NCBI GenBank assembly: GCA_032173965.1
Contig: CM063287.1
Span: forward strand, 10,545,859-10,609,858
From: Sitta carolinensis
Lineage: Eukaryota > Chordata > Aves > Passeriformes > Sittidae
Length of the DNA stretch: 64,000 nucleotides
Direction of reading: 5' to 3'
Part shown: positions 34,070 through 47,421 of the stretch, piece after piece
Position numbering within the stretch: position 1 is the first letter of the stretch
Layout: each line of letters opens with the position of its first letter
Position numbers and translations under genes: made by a program
The notes under the pieces: generated by a model
Told to the model about the DNA's origin: nothing
The model's input: the letters and a program-made list of their open reading frames with translations, nothing else
Database searches by the model: none

Positions 34070-34316
34070 AGGTTGCTGCTTCACAAGAAGCCGCCCAGGT
34101 GTGGGTTCGTGTGTGGGGCTGTTCCCGTGGGCGGCGCAGGGAAAACGCGCAGCACGGCTTTGGGAAGCACTGCAGAGGGTCAGTGCGGGAGGAGCCCCAG
34201 ACAGCGGGGCAGGAGCCAGGAGCTGCTGTAACCCTGGGCCACCTGTCCTCTGGGCCAACGAGCACCTCTGCTCTGAGCAGTTTCACAAACATTATTAAGG
34301 AAAAGAAAAAAAAAAT
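34070..34316. other. Isolated GC-rich patch with A-rich 3' end
   Basis: A sharply bounded 200 bp block with several CpGs (GTTCCCGTGGGCGGCGC, AAAACGCGCAGCACGG, GTGCGGGAGGAGCC) lies in otherwise AT-rich, CpG-poor sequence. It is followed by an A-rich tract, AAGGAAAAGA9-type, at about 34297-34315. GC-rich sequence ending in an A-rich tail suggests a retroposed copy inserted in + orientation. It could equally be a small CpG island or an LTR fragment. Open frames in several phases (34020-34374) reflect GC content; none is recognisable. I found no obvious target-site duplication. Confidence 0.35.
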
Positions 34317-37300
34317 CTCCAAATACATTTTGGAACCTCAGAAGGTAGCGAGCATCTTTTATTGGGAGAACTAAGAAGATTAAGACTGTGCCATCTGGCT
34401 TAGATGCACCTGCTAGGATCAAGGGATGGTTAGATATGGATCTATAAAACTAAGCAACAGGAAGAATAAGGTCACCAGTACTATATGTAAAAGTACAAGT
34501 AGAGTGTATCACTTGAAATGATTAGTTAGTGAGTTAAAACAAAGAGAGGTTTTTCATTCAACATGTCTAGATCCTAGAATTCACTTACACAGGACAGGGC
34601 AATCAGGAGGGAAAAGAATTTTAAACTGGCTGACCACACTTTGCACATTTGTTTTCCCATCCATCCTGGCCTTAGTGAACAAGTAGAAAAAAATTATTTG
34701 AAAAGAGAGATGTAAAAACCCTGTTACTGCTACATGAACAATTTGGGTTAGAGATCCCATCCACCATTTTTATTGTTTAGCCATATGCCATATAACAGCC
34801 TATCGTGTTCCTTTTGTGCTTACATTCAATACAGAAGCCTTAACATCCATGCACACAAGATGTTCTAATAGCAAATTTCCTAAGTGTTGATTTATTGAAG
34901 ATGTATTGGCCTTGTGGCTAATACTGGTTTTTTTTGAACATGTAACTCTGCTGTCCAATAGGCCTTTTGAAAAGCCACTGCCAGCTTTTCTTTAGTGCTA
35001 TTTTTTAATGTCTTTCCACAGAAGTAAGATCTCCTATTTTATAGCTGTCAAATGAGTTAGGAAAATAAGTAAAAATCTTGGTCAAACACACTGATTTCTA
35101 CACTTCAGTATAGGCAGTGTGTTCCAACAAGATACACTGGAATTACATTTGTTATGTTTTTTAGGGGTTTCATTCATATGACACCTCTTTTAAAGTGTGT
35201 CTGCATACTGTTAATTGTACATTGAAAAAACCACATTGAAAACATACATTTACAGAGAGGTAGCAAACTAAATATTAAATCCAAAACCAAAGCTCCTACA
35301 CCAGATTTTGTATGCCAATGGCTTCAAACCTTCAAATTTGCTCTCCCAAAAATATTTTTTATGATGTCAGAAAAGGCTGCATGAATCCAAGACTCTAAAA
35401 CTTGCATTAGCACTTGAATTTAGTCACAATTAAATTCAGCAAAGTGAATCATGTACCATGTCTCTGGCAATTCCTGCTAATCCAAAAATCTAAGCTACAC
35501 AGTTTTATACTTTTACTCAGTTCTCTAATTTACCTGCCTCTGCCTGCAACTAAGTCATACCTCACTTTCACTTATCTCACTTTCAACATAGCCAGGATAA
35601 AATTGCCTCAGCATTAAGAAGCAGAAAATCAATTCCCATATTCAAGGAAACTGTAATTTGAAAAGATAATGAATCAGGGGTATCCTGGTTATCAAAATCC
35701 CTGAATAATTTCACAGCTGTAGGACACATCTAGATCAGGCAGTGTCCTGGCTGGACTGCAATTTCATTACCTCTGGCTTTCGCCTTTTGCAGTTTTGTCT
35801 TGGATACTTCCAGTGTAAATTGGATACTTTCCCAGGTGGAGCCACTCTTGCTTTTTAAGCTGCCCTTGGCCCTTGGTCTCTGCTGCCAATTATTTCCTGA
35901 CCTAAGTCAAGCCCTGTAATTTCCCCCCAATACTTACATCACCTGGTTCTCCACCAGAAACAGCAATACTGGGAATGCTGACCCATGAAGATCACCATAC
36001 GGCTGCCCATGTTCCTGAGTGCCACGATGTCTAACCCACCTTACAGTGGGCCAGATGCCATGGTAATTAAAAGCTGGATACCATCCAGAGGCTACTGTGT
36101 AGCATACCTCCAAAACTCTTCAATATGTAGAGATACGATAATTTTATCAGTAATTAACTTCAGGAAAAAAGATTTAATGAGCATTACAGCAACAGAAACA
36201 AATATAATCTAGGACGTGAATTTACAGAGAGAACTATGGGTCGTCCCCACACACACTGTTGGTCTCATTTATGTTTAGATATTCTCTAAACAACTATACT
36301 GCAATGAGCTGTCATGAAGGTGCATTTATTTTCACTCATTTTCAGTCATTGAATTCCATCTTTTTTGCCAATAAGAAAGCTTAAAAATAATTATCACCAC
36401 CAGTATGAACATTCATGCTTGACTGCAAGAACATTTGTGCTAAACAAAGCTTAAAGGGGTATGTCCTTTACCAAAGCAATCTCATTAAAAAATTTAAATG
36501 CATATTCAAAGGAAAACCTTCCCTAGTATTTCTCCCTTAGCTCGGGGAGCACAGAAGATACATAACTTTCAGTCAAGCATTTTTATGACCATCAAATTAA
36601 ATGAAAAATATTGTGAAGTGGAAAATCCTGTACAGCAGCTCACAGACCTGACAAAAGTGCAGTACCCTAGTCAAACATTTTTTTTTTGTTCTTACAGAAG
36701 TCAAGACATATCTTCTTTGCATGCTCTAGAGAAAATATCCTTGTTGATTTTCAGTACATCTCCTTGAAGATTAAAATTACTGAATGTTTCTTCATTACAG
36801 AACATTTTTATCTTCAACACCCTCAATAGATATCATTATAAAGGATGTGCGTACAAAGAGAGACACTACTTTTTTCTCTCTGAAGACAGGAAACCTACAG
36901 CCAATCTATAGTGTTTATTTTGCATTTAAGATCATGAGCTAACTGTGCCCATTCTTCGTCACACATCAACATTAGAGCCAGGATTTTAATACCATTCTAG
37001 GCTATGTGTTTGGACACAGCCACAGCAAAGAAACATGAGCATGATCATTGGACTAGATCTCATTTTACTGCTTATTTCTATTCATCACATAAACATTATA
37101 GCAAGAGGAACCTTCAGATGAAATTATCACCTAGTAATATCTCAGTAAGTAATTGAACTTTGATCTCTTTTACTGATTTCTATAGAAATACAAAGTGACT
37201 CTTCAAAACTGAAAGTTATTTGTTTAAGGAAACATAAGAGGAAAAGGGTAAGAAAGAAATGCATAGGACCTACAGGCAAGTTTTTCTTGCAAGTTTTGGG

Positions 37301-40300
37301 AGGCCCACTTGTTCTAAGAACCTGCCATAATTGGGAACAGATGAAATGGCTGTCCATAAGCCTTTGTCTTAACCTGATTTAATCAGTGTGCATTCCTCTG
37401 AGCTCACAGGCACTGTTTCATTCTTTGCAAAGTTTCTTTGTCTGGTCTGGGAATTTGGAGCCTGTCCAATCTGATTAGTTCATCAATAAAGGTATAGAGG
37501 ACAAAAGTACTCTTCTACAAAAGACTCTGCTATTCATTCAGCATCTTCATTTATGTTACTGTCCTTGACACCTTCATGCAGGTCTCCCTCAGGACTGATT
37601 TACTGTTTTTACTTCTGAGAGTCCAAAAAAGAAATAAAATCAGGCATGCACCAGTAATATCAATTACGAATACAAACAACATGTCCCACTATGGCCATAA
37701 GCTACTCAGAAAAGATATGGGCAAGGATAACTGAGTACTAATTGTACTGTCAGTTTTCTAAAGAAGGAGACATCCACTGGCCTTCTGGCCCTCTGTAGCC
37801 AACACCCTGCCACTGCCATTTCTCTGACTCAGGGCAAAGGCAGAAGCACAGAGGAGATGAGTACAGTTGTGATATGAGCTGCTCGGATACTGTGGGAACA
37901 GAAACCAGGTAATTGTCCTAGGCAGAGACATTTGACTGGACAGAAAGTAATATATTCCTCTAATATGAGTAGGATCTATTAAAGAGAATATTGACTAAAT
38001 ATAAAAATAATTAATATCCCTTTGGACTAAAGGACAGATTTAACCATTTAGTAAGGGGCATAAGTCTGTCTAGAAAGAACAAAATGACAGAGCATCAACT
38101 TTCCAATGTTAACACTGAAATTTGGCTATGCAAAATTCACATTACAATCCAAAACTGCAGTCATAAGAATAAAGAAGAGCCTTTCAGCACTTTTGGATCA
38201 CAATTCACATGTGCAGATGAGGTCATGCCAGCCCTATGGTTCGTGGCAGGAGCATGACAGTAACCAAGACAACAGCACAAATGCTTCCTGCAAATTCCCC
38301 TTGTCAGAGGATAGAGAACATGGTAACCAGCATATTCTTTCCTCAGATAAAGCCCAGTCATCTATTTTTACACAAGTTCTCATTAAGACTGAAGCTTGTC
38401 TCAGCTAATCAACATTAATTCTTGCTTTATCATGCCCAGCTTAGTCAGCTGATGCACAGTTAGGGGCTCAAATTGGGGAGCAAAGAATCCGTGTTTTACC
38501 TCAACACTCAACAGAAGCAAATCTGAAATTCCTTGTGGGAAATTGCACAGGGTAGAAATATTTCTATGAGAATGGGCCCTACAAGTATATTGCCCTACCA
38601 CTGACGCTCTTTTGCTGCATTACATCTGTATTAACAGAGCACTTAAGCATACATATTTATTCCTCTTTACTTCTCTTAGATCTAAATCCAGTCAAGTCCT
38701 CCTAAGTGGATTAGCACTGCATTTGAAATTTGATGCCTTCTTTAGGAAAGGATGAACAACTCTTTCATACTAACCATTCTTGAACTCTAGCAACTCCAGC
38801 ACAACCTGAATGCATTTCTGAACTTTGAAATAGTTTTCATTAAATTTCATTGCATCTCTGCTCTTATTCTCTCTAGGCAGTTGAATGCTTTTTTGTACAA
38901 AACTTTCTGAGTCATGTTCCATCATTACTTTCAGGTTCATGGCTGTTTTAGTTTGCCTGACAGCAACAGAATGAGTTTATCCTTCATATTCATTTGTTTT
39001 CCCGCTAATAAATTTCTCAGGTCACAAAAGTTCATTTCAAAAAGTTGTCTTCTTTTGCTAAGTGCCATAATATGTCAATCATCCAGACATGTGATGGTCT
39101 TCAGCTTCCTAATTCTCCTTGGACTGTCTCGGGACACACCTTCCCTTGGCACTGACCCACATGCCCAATCCAAAGCTTACTGATGCCTTTTTTCTGTACA
39201 GCATCCTTTAGATGAGCGGTATTTTCTAACCTGCAGTTCTTGGAACAAAAAATTACATTCAAGAAAACATGGTTCTGTCTATTCTGGTAACCAGTTATTG
39301 TCAAATGCAAACTAATTCTTCCCTTTTGAAGACAGAGGTACCATCTGGAATCACAATAAAAATAAATATTTTTTTTAAATACTCCTGCATTTATCTCTTT
39401 CTTAATAAACTTCTAAGTCAGAACAACTTTTTAAGCAGAAGGGCTTCAAAATCCACCCACTCAAAATTTGCCACAGGTATGTGCACTAAAAAGACATCAT
39501 AAATTTAGGACTCGGTTCTTACTAGGATTTCTATATTTTATCAAGTCACTGTGATACTGCAGAGAGAGTGAAAAAACCACCAAACACTTCAATTCCTTAT
39601 AAAATCAGCTCCCTCTCTGTTGATAAAATTTCTCTATCAATAGCTAATTATTTCATAGTACAAAACCTCGCAACTGAACTTAAAATTTTTTTTCTGAGAA
39701 TCCCCATTTTCTTGTGTGGTAGGCTACATCTAAGCTACTTCAGTATTTTTTTGCCTATGTTTTTGAGAACTTTTCCAATTTCTCAAAAATGTCTATGTTC
39801 TCAGGGTAGGTTTTATGGCAGAAATCTGTGTTGGTGTGAGTTTATTTTTCCCTTACACGAATGGGACAGGTCTGCTGGGAGACATTCATCGAGCTTTTAT
39901 TGTGGCATCAGTCTCATTACATGATTGAGACAATGGAAAGTTGGCAACGGCTCCCATCTTGCCAACAGCAGCCGAAGATTTCTTTGTTACAGAACATTTT
40001 GCCAAAGCTTACAGACAGTTCCTCTAGCCAGTCACTAAAAGCACACGTACACCTGCTAACCACAATGCTTGCTTTTATGCTTTCTATTAACAATACTTCA
40101 TTATTAAGCTAAAAAACCCTTCTGCTACCTTGCTAGGCATATTTTTCTGCAGTCTTAAGGTCTATCTTAACCAAGCCTAAGACTCAAGTTGTTGTTTCAT
40201 GTCCTTGCTTGCTATTCTATTGTAACTTTTCTACTTTCAGACCTTGCAGCTGCAGCTTAGCTCTAAGTGTTCCCTTCTTTTCTGTTTCTGAGGCCTGCTT

Positions 40301-43300
40301 TTACAGCTTTCTGGAAGCCTTCTTACCTTTACTAATTCCCACAGAAATCTTATTAACTTTTTTTAATATGATGAAGAGAGATAAATTTGAGGTTTTTGGG
40401 AACCTTGGAACTGGGGAAATCTTATTGTTGCTATTAAAACTTTAGAGCCATACTTTTCTGCTCCTTTATTTAAAGATAAATAAACTTTTGAATAAAAAGA
40501 AGTTATGGGTATGGAGCACTGCAAGCTTGCCACCTGTTTGATAATTGTATCTTTGTACTGTCTGCCCTAATGGTGGATTTAGAGAGATGCTACTCAGTTA
40601 TAAAAAAAATCACAGAATTGATTGGATCCTAAACCAGAAGAAGAGTGGAGTTGTTCCTATTTATCCAAGAAACCAGTTGCTCATTTTAATGTTGTAGTTT
40701 TCCCTCATACTCTTCTGCTGCATTGTGGTTAAATTCAAAGGCCCAAAAGGCAGACAACACTTGGGAAGTTATTGCACTGTTATAACCTATTCTGGGAAGT
40801 GAAAAAGACTTTCTTCGCATGCTCCCAGCTTTCATAAGAAAATCATCTACAGTTCCTTCTGTAATGACAATTAGCAAACCAAATACTCATTAGTGGTAGG
40901 AAAGTGTTTACAACAGGTCAAATCCATATCCTCTTTCACAGTCATTAAAAAAAATAATACTTAAAAAGAATTCAAAAACATTTTAACAAAGTATATTTTG
41001 TTGCTACTTGTAACTATTTACCAAATTTATCAAGGGATCCTGGCTTTAAATGTGTGATTTTCAGCTTTTCCATAGACTTCATGCAGATTAAGAACCACAC
41101 ATCTATACATGTTGACAAAAATAGTCAAATGTCAGAAAGGATTTGAAGAAATTTAACTTTTAGAAGTTAAATATATTGGGAATTCTCAAAGAAAACAAAT
41201 TTTCTAATGGATGGATCATCTTAGACAATCAACTGTCTCCTACTCTCTCTTTTCAACACACTCTTCCATAATGTATCCAAATTGTACAATTTCTAACTTA
41301 TATAACCTTAACTGTCTTATGCTGTTGATTAAGTTGGCGTGAATGTTCTTTTATTATGATCTTTTAAAAGTTCCAATATTGTCAACCATTTAACTAAGCT
41401 AAAGTAAATTAAAGTACATGGGAAAAAACAGCCTGCTTCCACTAATGTTTTTTAAGGATACTCAAGCTATTAACAAATTTGCAAACATTTTAAACTAACA
41501 CGGGCACATGCTTTTTTTAGTCATTAATAGAATCATCTTACTTTTCTTGCATTAAAGATGAAATCATTAGATATCTAACTGTCAGATGAATTCCCTTCTC
41601 CTTATTGCTTAAACTGGCTCTCCAGTTACTCCTGAAAGACTCCACTAACAATCCTTAATATTTTCAGCCTTAATGGAAATAATTAATGGAATAATGGAAA
41701 GTTGTAATTTTTAGATTCTGAAATGTAAAGATGCACCAAACATATGATCTTTTCTATGCACAGGTTCAAAATGTGATTTATTAACCCCTGTGTAAAAAGA
41801 CTGAATATATGTACAACTATAAATAAAAATATTTTATACTTATATACCTTACATGCACCTAGTCTTCACTTGGTAACTGGTGTACAACAAATGTGTGCAT
41901 GAATATTCTACCTCCATAACACTGAACCACATGGCACTAGCTGGGTGCAGGCTTTCTCCAGATCATGCATTGGCCATCACTGCCAGTAACTACAGTTAAC
42001 ACAAATGGGTTTCTTGTCACTATAACCACTATAAATTCACTATTTATCCTTTACCTGAAGCACTGAACAAATTACAAGTAGAAGGCGAAAAGGAATCTCT
42101 GAAGGCAGCTGATAGACAGTGGGCTCTGTGCAAGTCCTGCTCAGCAAAACCAAAAACATCTCTGCATTATTAACCCTGTGCTCTGCACAAAGCCAAAACA
42201 CAGTCCCACACCTGACACTGTGAAGTAAATTAACTCTACCCCAGCCAAAACCAGAAGAAAAACATAGCTTGAAGTCCTCAAAAGCCCATGAACCCATAAT
42301 AATTATTTATTCAATAATTTAGCAACCATTTTGCAATTCTATGTCATTTTTTCCCATACAACAACCTTCTGAATCAATATGCCATTAGAGTGTCAAAAAT
42401 AGTTTAAGGATCAATGAGCTATAAAACTCATATTGCTGCAAGATCTTTATTTTTCAGTGAACTGTAAGCTGGTCCTTTGCTTTATTTGTTTTATTTCTTT
42501 TCCTTCTACCTTAGGCCTTCCTCTGCTATGCCAGTCACTCATGGTCCACAACAGACAGGAGTCTCTATGACAGGTATAATAGATGAACTTGATAATCATT
42601 TGCTCTTCTCTGCTTGCCAGTTATTTATATCCCCAAGCTGATTCTTCCCCCAGCTTTTTTAAAAATGCCAGTAGTTAATACTTGAAAAGTCGTCTTGCAT
42701 CCAAATAGGCGTAAAAATAGGGGTAAAATTGCTCAAATAGGGGTAAAAGGGGTCTTTAACACCAAGTGCTTCTGTTACTGCAGACATTTTTAACAGGGCT
42801 GACAGAGCTACCTGTTCTTGGCTACAGGCTCTGCCTTTCTGAGGAGTGCTGTGCACTGCTGCACGATGTGAATAAGCATTGTGGAGGAGAATATTGCCAT
42901 GGAAATACTTACAAATGCCTTCATTTCTGAGTCACACTACCACAGGGAGTTTCTGGCTTGCTGGGAATGACTCAAGTGTTTACTGCCCAGTTGCAAATTA
43001 TATCCCAGTTATGTCTGGATTCTGAAAGTATCCCCTTTTCTCCTAATTTTCTCTCAAGCTGAGCTTTACAGCTCCTCCTCATAAAGCTACTGTGTTTATT
43101 GGTTTTGCTTTTCTGTTCTCTTCTTTAAACACATCCAATGGATGTCACAGCTCCAAATATAGATTGTTAGACTATAAGCCTTTGTCCAAGCACTTTTTGA
43201 TGCTAAAAGGTGGCTAGACAAAGATCAGATTTTTTCAGAAATGCTCCCTGTTCCTGTGCTCCAACATGGACATTTATAATCAGACCTTCATGAGAAACTA

Positions 43301-44269
43301 TCATCCTTCAATAAATATTCCAACTGTAGGGCAAAGGTGTGCAGCTCCACTTACTTCCACCATTCCTCCAATGCAAGTTCATCCTTTGTTAGGGCATAAG
43401 TTACTAGGTGGTATTTGTGAGAGTTGTGTTTCTGTACAGAAAGATTCTCCAACACTAGCGCACACTTTTTGTATTTCCTCACCTAATATGCTACCAATTT
43501 CTTGGTCTTTCTAAATGGTCCAGGCTCAGTGGGCACTAAGTGCAATATTTTAGTCTTATCATATGGATCTCTGTTTTCAAGTCTGTGAAATCTAGAATTT
43601 ATAATAGCTGTTCCATGTTCAAAATGTAGTAGCCATCAAAATACCTTTGAATACTTTAATCCCATCTACTAAGTGCTTTGACTAGCAAGTGCAACGGAGG
43701 TCAGTATCTTACTCTTCGCCTTTCCAAATATTTTGTCTTTATCTGCATAGTTTCATGATTTTTTTAAAGTAAGGTTTAGATCCTCTTCACTTTGTTAGAG
43801 AGACAATTGGCAAATAACCTCTTATATAATGAGGCAAGAATGACAATATAAAGGCTAATCGTTTGCAGACAGTCATGTGTTGCCATACAAATTTGCAACT
43901 TAACTGTGGCTGTCAGGAGATAATCAGAACTACATTATGAGCTGCCAAGCAGAGCCTTCTCAGTCTGTCCCTTGGTCAAGCTCTAAATAAGTTACATAAC
44001 TTACAATAAGTTCTCTAAGCAACAAAAAAGTGTCAAGTCAAAGTCCAGCCATCACCTTTCCAAGATGATTGCAGAAACCCTGCATCTCAATTTATCTCTG
44101 CACACTCCCCTTCAACTTAGAGTCCCTGGATGCTATCAAAGCAGATGTCATTGGAAGCACAGTAGTTGTCATTAGGAGAGGCAGAACGGCATGTTATTGA
44201 TCCACCCATGCCTTTGTCCTCTCCCTTCACCGCCAACCTGTCCCCTTCTCTCAGGATGCTGTTGGTGAT
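34317..44269. other. Long non-coding stretch
   Basis: No confident gene or transposon in this 10 kb. Minor features: pyrimidine-tract acceptor-like sites at 36697 (TTTTTTTTTGTTCTTACAG) and 38876 (CTCTTATTCTCTCTAG); a candidate 59 nt exon at 42515-42573 (acceptor TTCTTTTCCTTCTACCTTAG, donor ACAG|GTATAA); and a small imperfect tandem array of AAATAGGGGTAAAA units at about 42702-42750. Open frames such as 39568-39924 are unrecognised and T-rich. Confidence 0.4.
42702..42750. repeat. Small imperfect tandem repeat
   Basis: Three near-copies of AAATAGG(C/G)GTAAAA occur in a row with short variable spacers. It is too small to be a satellite and was probably produced by replication slippage. Confidence 0.65.
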
Positions 44270-44425
44270 AAAATACTTGTTCACTTAATTACTTTCATTA
44301 ATGATGAACTTCAAGATTCAAAGCATGCAACAAAGACAAGACACTAATTAGGTACTGAATTGTCTTTACCTGATTAAGTTCAGTTAATCCATTATTATTC
44401 CCGTTTAATTATTTTTTACTTAAAA
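44270..44425. promoter_or_regulatory. Candidate homeodomain-rich enhancer
   Basis: TTAATTA (44285-44291), CATTAATGATG (44296-44306), the palindromic CTAATTAG (44344-44351), TGATTAAG, a bicoid-class TTAATCC (44384-44390), CATTATTATTCC and TTTAATTA are packed within 150 bp. Non-repetitive spacer words such as AAGCATGCAACAAAGACAAG separate them. It is the densest homeodomain cluster downstream of the promoter and one of the better enhancer candidates. The function is inference; a TAAT-rich block can also arise from AT-rich composition. Confidence 0.4.
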
Positions 44426-47398
44426 TTACCATCCACTGAAAACAGTAATCTTTTAGCCCCAGTATAGTCAGCCATTTTATGATATCATCTTTGGGAGAGG
44501 TGTAGAAGACATAAAACTGAAATATTTTCAAGCTGATTCAGAAGGGCAACAAGAAATCTCAAGAAATCTGAATCTCCTTCTGATAAAAGGGAAAAATCAA
44601 AGGTATAAGGGAAAATGCTATTTCTTTTAAAATCGAGTAATGTATTATCTGTCTTACAAAATTATTTAGCACTCACTGATTTGCTTTCTGACCTCTGTAG
44701 CACCACATCAAAGCTTGTTTGTCTTAACTATACTGCAAAACTGTGAAACCCTGATTTCTCTGCTGTGAAGCAGATTTCACTGCTAGAAGCTGCTGCTTCC
44801 CTTCGTCCCCTTCTTGTGCAGTGTTGCAGTTATCTGTGGCACGTCCTCATAGCATTTTTAATACAACCAAAATGCTGATGCTTTCAGAGCAAAGATACTC
44901 AGGTTCCAGAAAAAACAAACCATTCTAAATAGCAGCATAGCTTTGTAACAATGGATAAAATGTCTTCCATGAGTAGTGAAAACATTCCCACTTAGTCTCT
45001 AAGCTCAGAAAGATATTTCCTCTAATGCTTACCTGCTCACAGAATTCCCACTACATCACAGAGAGTGTTTTCCCTTGAAGGGTAATTCACACAGCTGTTC
45101 CCAGTAGAAAGCACAGGCCAAACCAGGCCAGCTTATCCATGTTTCAAACCTATATTGACCTCCAGATGCATCCTTTAAGCCTTGCACAGTTTAGATAACC
45201 TTGTGTCCTGAGGCATGAAACTCACAGGCTTAAAAACAGTGACAAGATCAGCACTCTGGCAAGCCTAGAGCTCTCACATTTTAAACACTTGGAATTTAAA
45301 TAAAATTGTGATGTTAATGAAGTCAGAAGCACCACAGAGTACCCACTAGAAAGCTAGACTTAAGGGCTTTAGATCAGCCTAAGTGAGCCACATCTAAGCA
45401 GTGTGTGGAGGAGCCACACCTGGCTACAGGATCATTCCTTGAATGAGTGTCAGTAAGGAAGTGGTTTTGTTCCTACATCTGCTGGGTTCTCTCCTTTGCT
45501 TGAGGTTTTTTGTCTAATAGTAGCAGAGGAATTATGATCTGACTATGAAGAAAGAATGATATTAATGGTTCTTGACCATACATAGAATTATGAATTAACT
45601 GCAAGTCTGTCTATCACCTGTTTTACCATTATTTCCTATAAAATACACAGCATCAGTCCTTAAAAAACACCAGTTTTATAAGACTCTACACAAGTTATAT
45701 GCAATTAATAATCTTGTGTTTATATTAAGGAATTGGAGTGGTCCGTAATACTACATAAATATATTATGTATAATCAGAAACTTAAAAGGAAAAATGTAAT
45801 CCCCCTTTAAAACCAACAGATCTGTTTCTGATATAACAGTCTCTACAAGAGCAGGAAATAAAGTCCCTTAAATAAGAATAGAGGTCTAAATTACAATGGA
45901 AAGAGTTAAAAAGAAAATTGTCATGTCTGACTACAAAAGAGTTTTCACAATTAAAAAAGAAAACACAAGGAAGGTAACAACGAGGAAGACTCTAAAGCTC
46001 TTGGAATGACAGCAGCATTTAAGAATCACCATTATCTTTTTTCTCTGGTAAAAAAAGCAGCCCAAGTAACTGAGAGCTCTGACAGGAAGAAGTTACCCCC
46101 AGTCACAACACTTGTAAATAGCGATGGTCTCTGTGAGTGCTCTCAGCTCAAGTAACGCCACCCAGAGGAGATAAACCACTCGTAAAAACAAAGTTAGCTT
46201 CACTTGAATTTCTTCATTTTCCTTGGATTAAGAACAAAAGCATGACCAGCTATCAGGCATCAGCTCACTTCAGACCTTTATTTGCATGTCTGCACTTTAT
46301 CCTACTGAATTACATAGATGGAAAGCCCCCCAATTAATAAATGTGATAGAAGCAAAAAGACTCCCTAGAGGAAGAAAAAAAGGTTAATCAGTTGAAAATG
46401 CAGCATGGTTCCCATCATAGACTCATTTAAATGTGGCATGTGCAGCGCAGTGAAATGAGGCAGATACAACTTCAATTCCTTACATTGTAATTTTCTTCTT
46501 ATTAAATGTTTTGGCTGTTCCTATCATGGAAATGGTTCTTTTTTTCAGGGGCTGCCCTACTATAGGCATAATATGCATATGTGGCTCTCTTGAAAACTAA
46601 CACCACTTCCTTTACCTAAATTTGTTGCTACAAACCAACACATCAAGCACTGGCTGAAAATTTTTATGAATTAGAGTCTTTTGGGGTTTATTTTTACAAT
46701 ATCCTTTCACACAACCTGTTTTATTGTCATATTGGCAATAATTAATGCACCTTTTTGGCTTGACAACAATAGCGATTCATTAGAGTTCATAAAATACAGC
46801 AAAAAAATCACTTTTCATCCACAAGCATTTTAGAAAGCTTACTGGATATTTTAATGGAAACAAAAAGATAAGGTTTGTCAGTAAGTAACAGACCTGTTAG
46901 AGGGTATGCCTTAAAAAGGCTGCCTACAACAGTCTGAGTAAAGCTCCAGAGAGTTAAAAACCAAACCAGCTCAATAAAAAAAAAAAAATCCCTCTAAGAA
47001 TTTGCTCATAATAAATATAGGCAGCAAATCAAAAACTGGAAAAAGGATACAAATTAATTTTGAGTCTCACGACCAAAGCTGCAGGGAACAGTTTACCAAA
47101 AATTCAAAGTCTGGTGAATAAGCCCCTAAAGGCTCACTTGGAAAAGCTTGAAAACTGACTGGCATTTTCCCATCAGGCATGGGATAAAAAGCAAACCTGA
47201 GAGCTGCCAATATTTATCTCTCTGCATTTGGAGACTGTGTATTTTATCTGTGGAGGAAAGCAGCTGGGGAGGGGAGAGGCAGAAAGGCTTTATGAAACCA
47301 GAACAAACACTCTACAGTTCCATTTTTTCCCTCACAGAGATTTCCCTGCTGACATTAATTAAAACTTCTTTAAGGTTATGCACTTGGAGAGTTTGGGA
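44426..47398. other. Non-coding DNA, nothing assigned
   Basis: AT-rich unique sequence. A tandem CAAGAAATCT duplication lies near 44550-44570 and an A13 run at 46976-46988. A short block at 46735-46800 (ATAATTAATGCACC, GACAACAATAGCGATTCATTAG) has mildly enhancer-like content. Open frames at 46137-46337 and 47148-47447 are unsupported. Confidence 0.45.
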
Positions 47399-47421
47399 TT
47401 TTTTTTTTTTTTTTTTTTTTT
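47399..47421. repeat. T23 homopolymer
   Basis: An uninterrupted run of 23 T. It borders a GC-richer segment (47440-47830). This would fit the poly(A) tail of a minus-strand retroposed copy, but no parent sequence or target-site duplication was recognised. Confidence 0.85.

Noticed and set aside
34020..34374. Several overlapping frames in the GC-rich patch
   Set aside because: Open frames in four phases at once reflect base composition. None is recognisable.
36678..36760. Exon after the TTTTTTTTTGTTCTTACAG acceptor
   Set aside because: No adequate donor follows in a sensible distance. T-runs ending in CAG are frequent in this AT-rich DNA.
38877..38935. Exon between CTCTTATTCTCTCTAG and TTTCAG|GTTCATG
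   Set aside because: The donor lacks the A at +3 and the G at +5. The acceptor alone is not enough.
40608..40650. Another CR1 tail (TCACAGAATTGATTGGATCC)
   Set aside because: Only a short CACAGAAT-like start is present. The diagnostic GGAAGGGACCT and ATCATC blocks do not follow.
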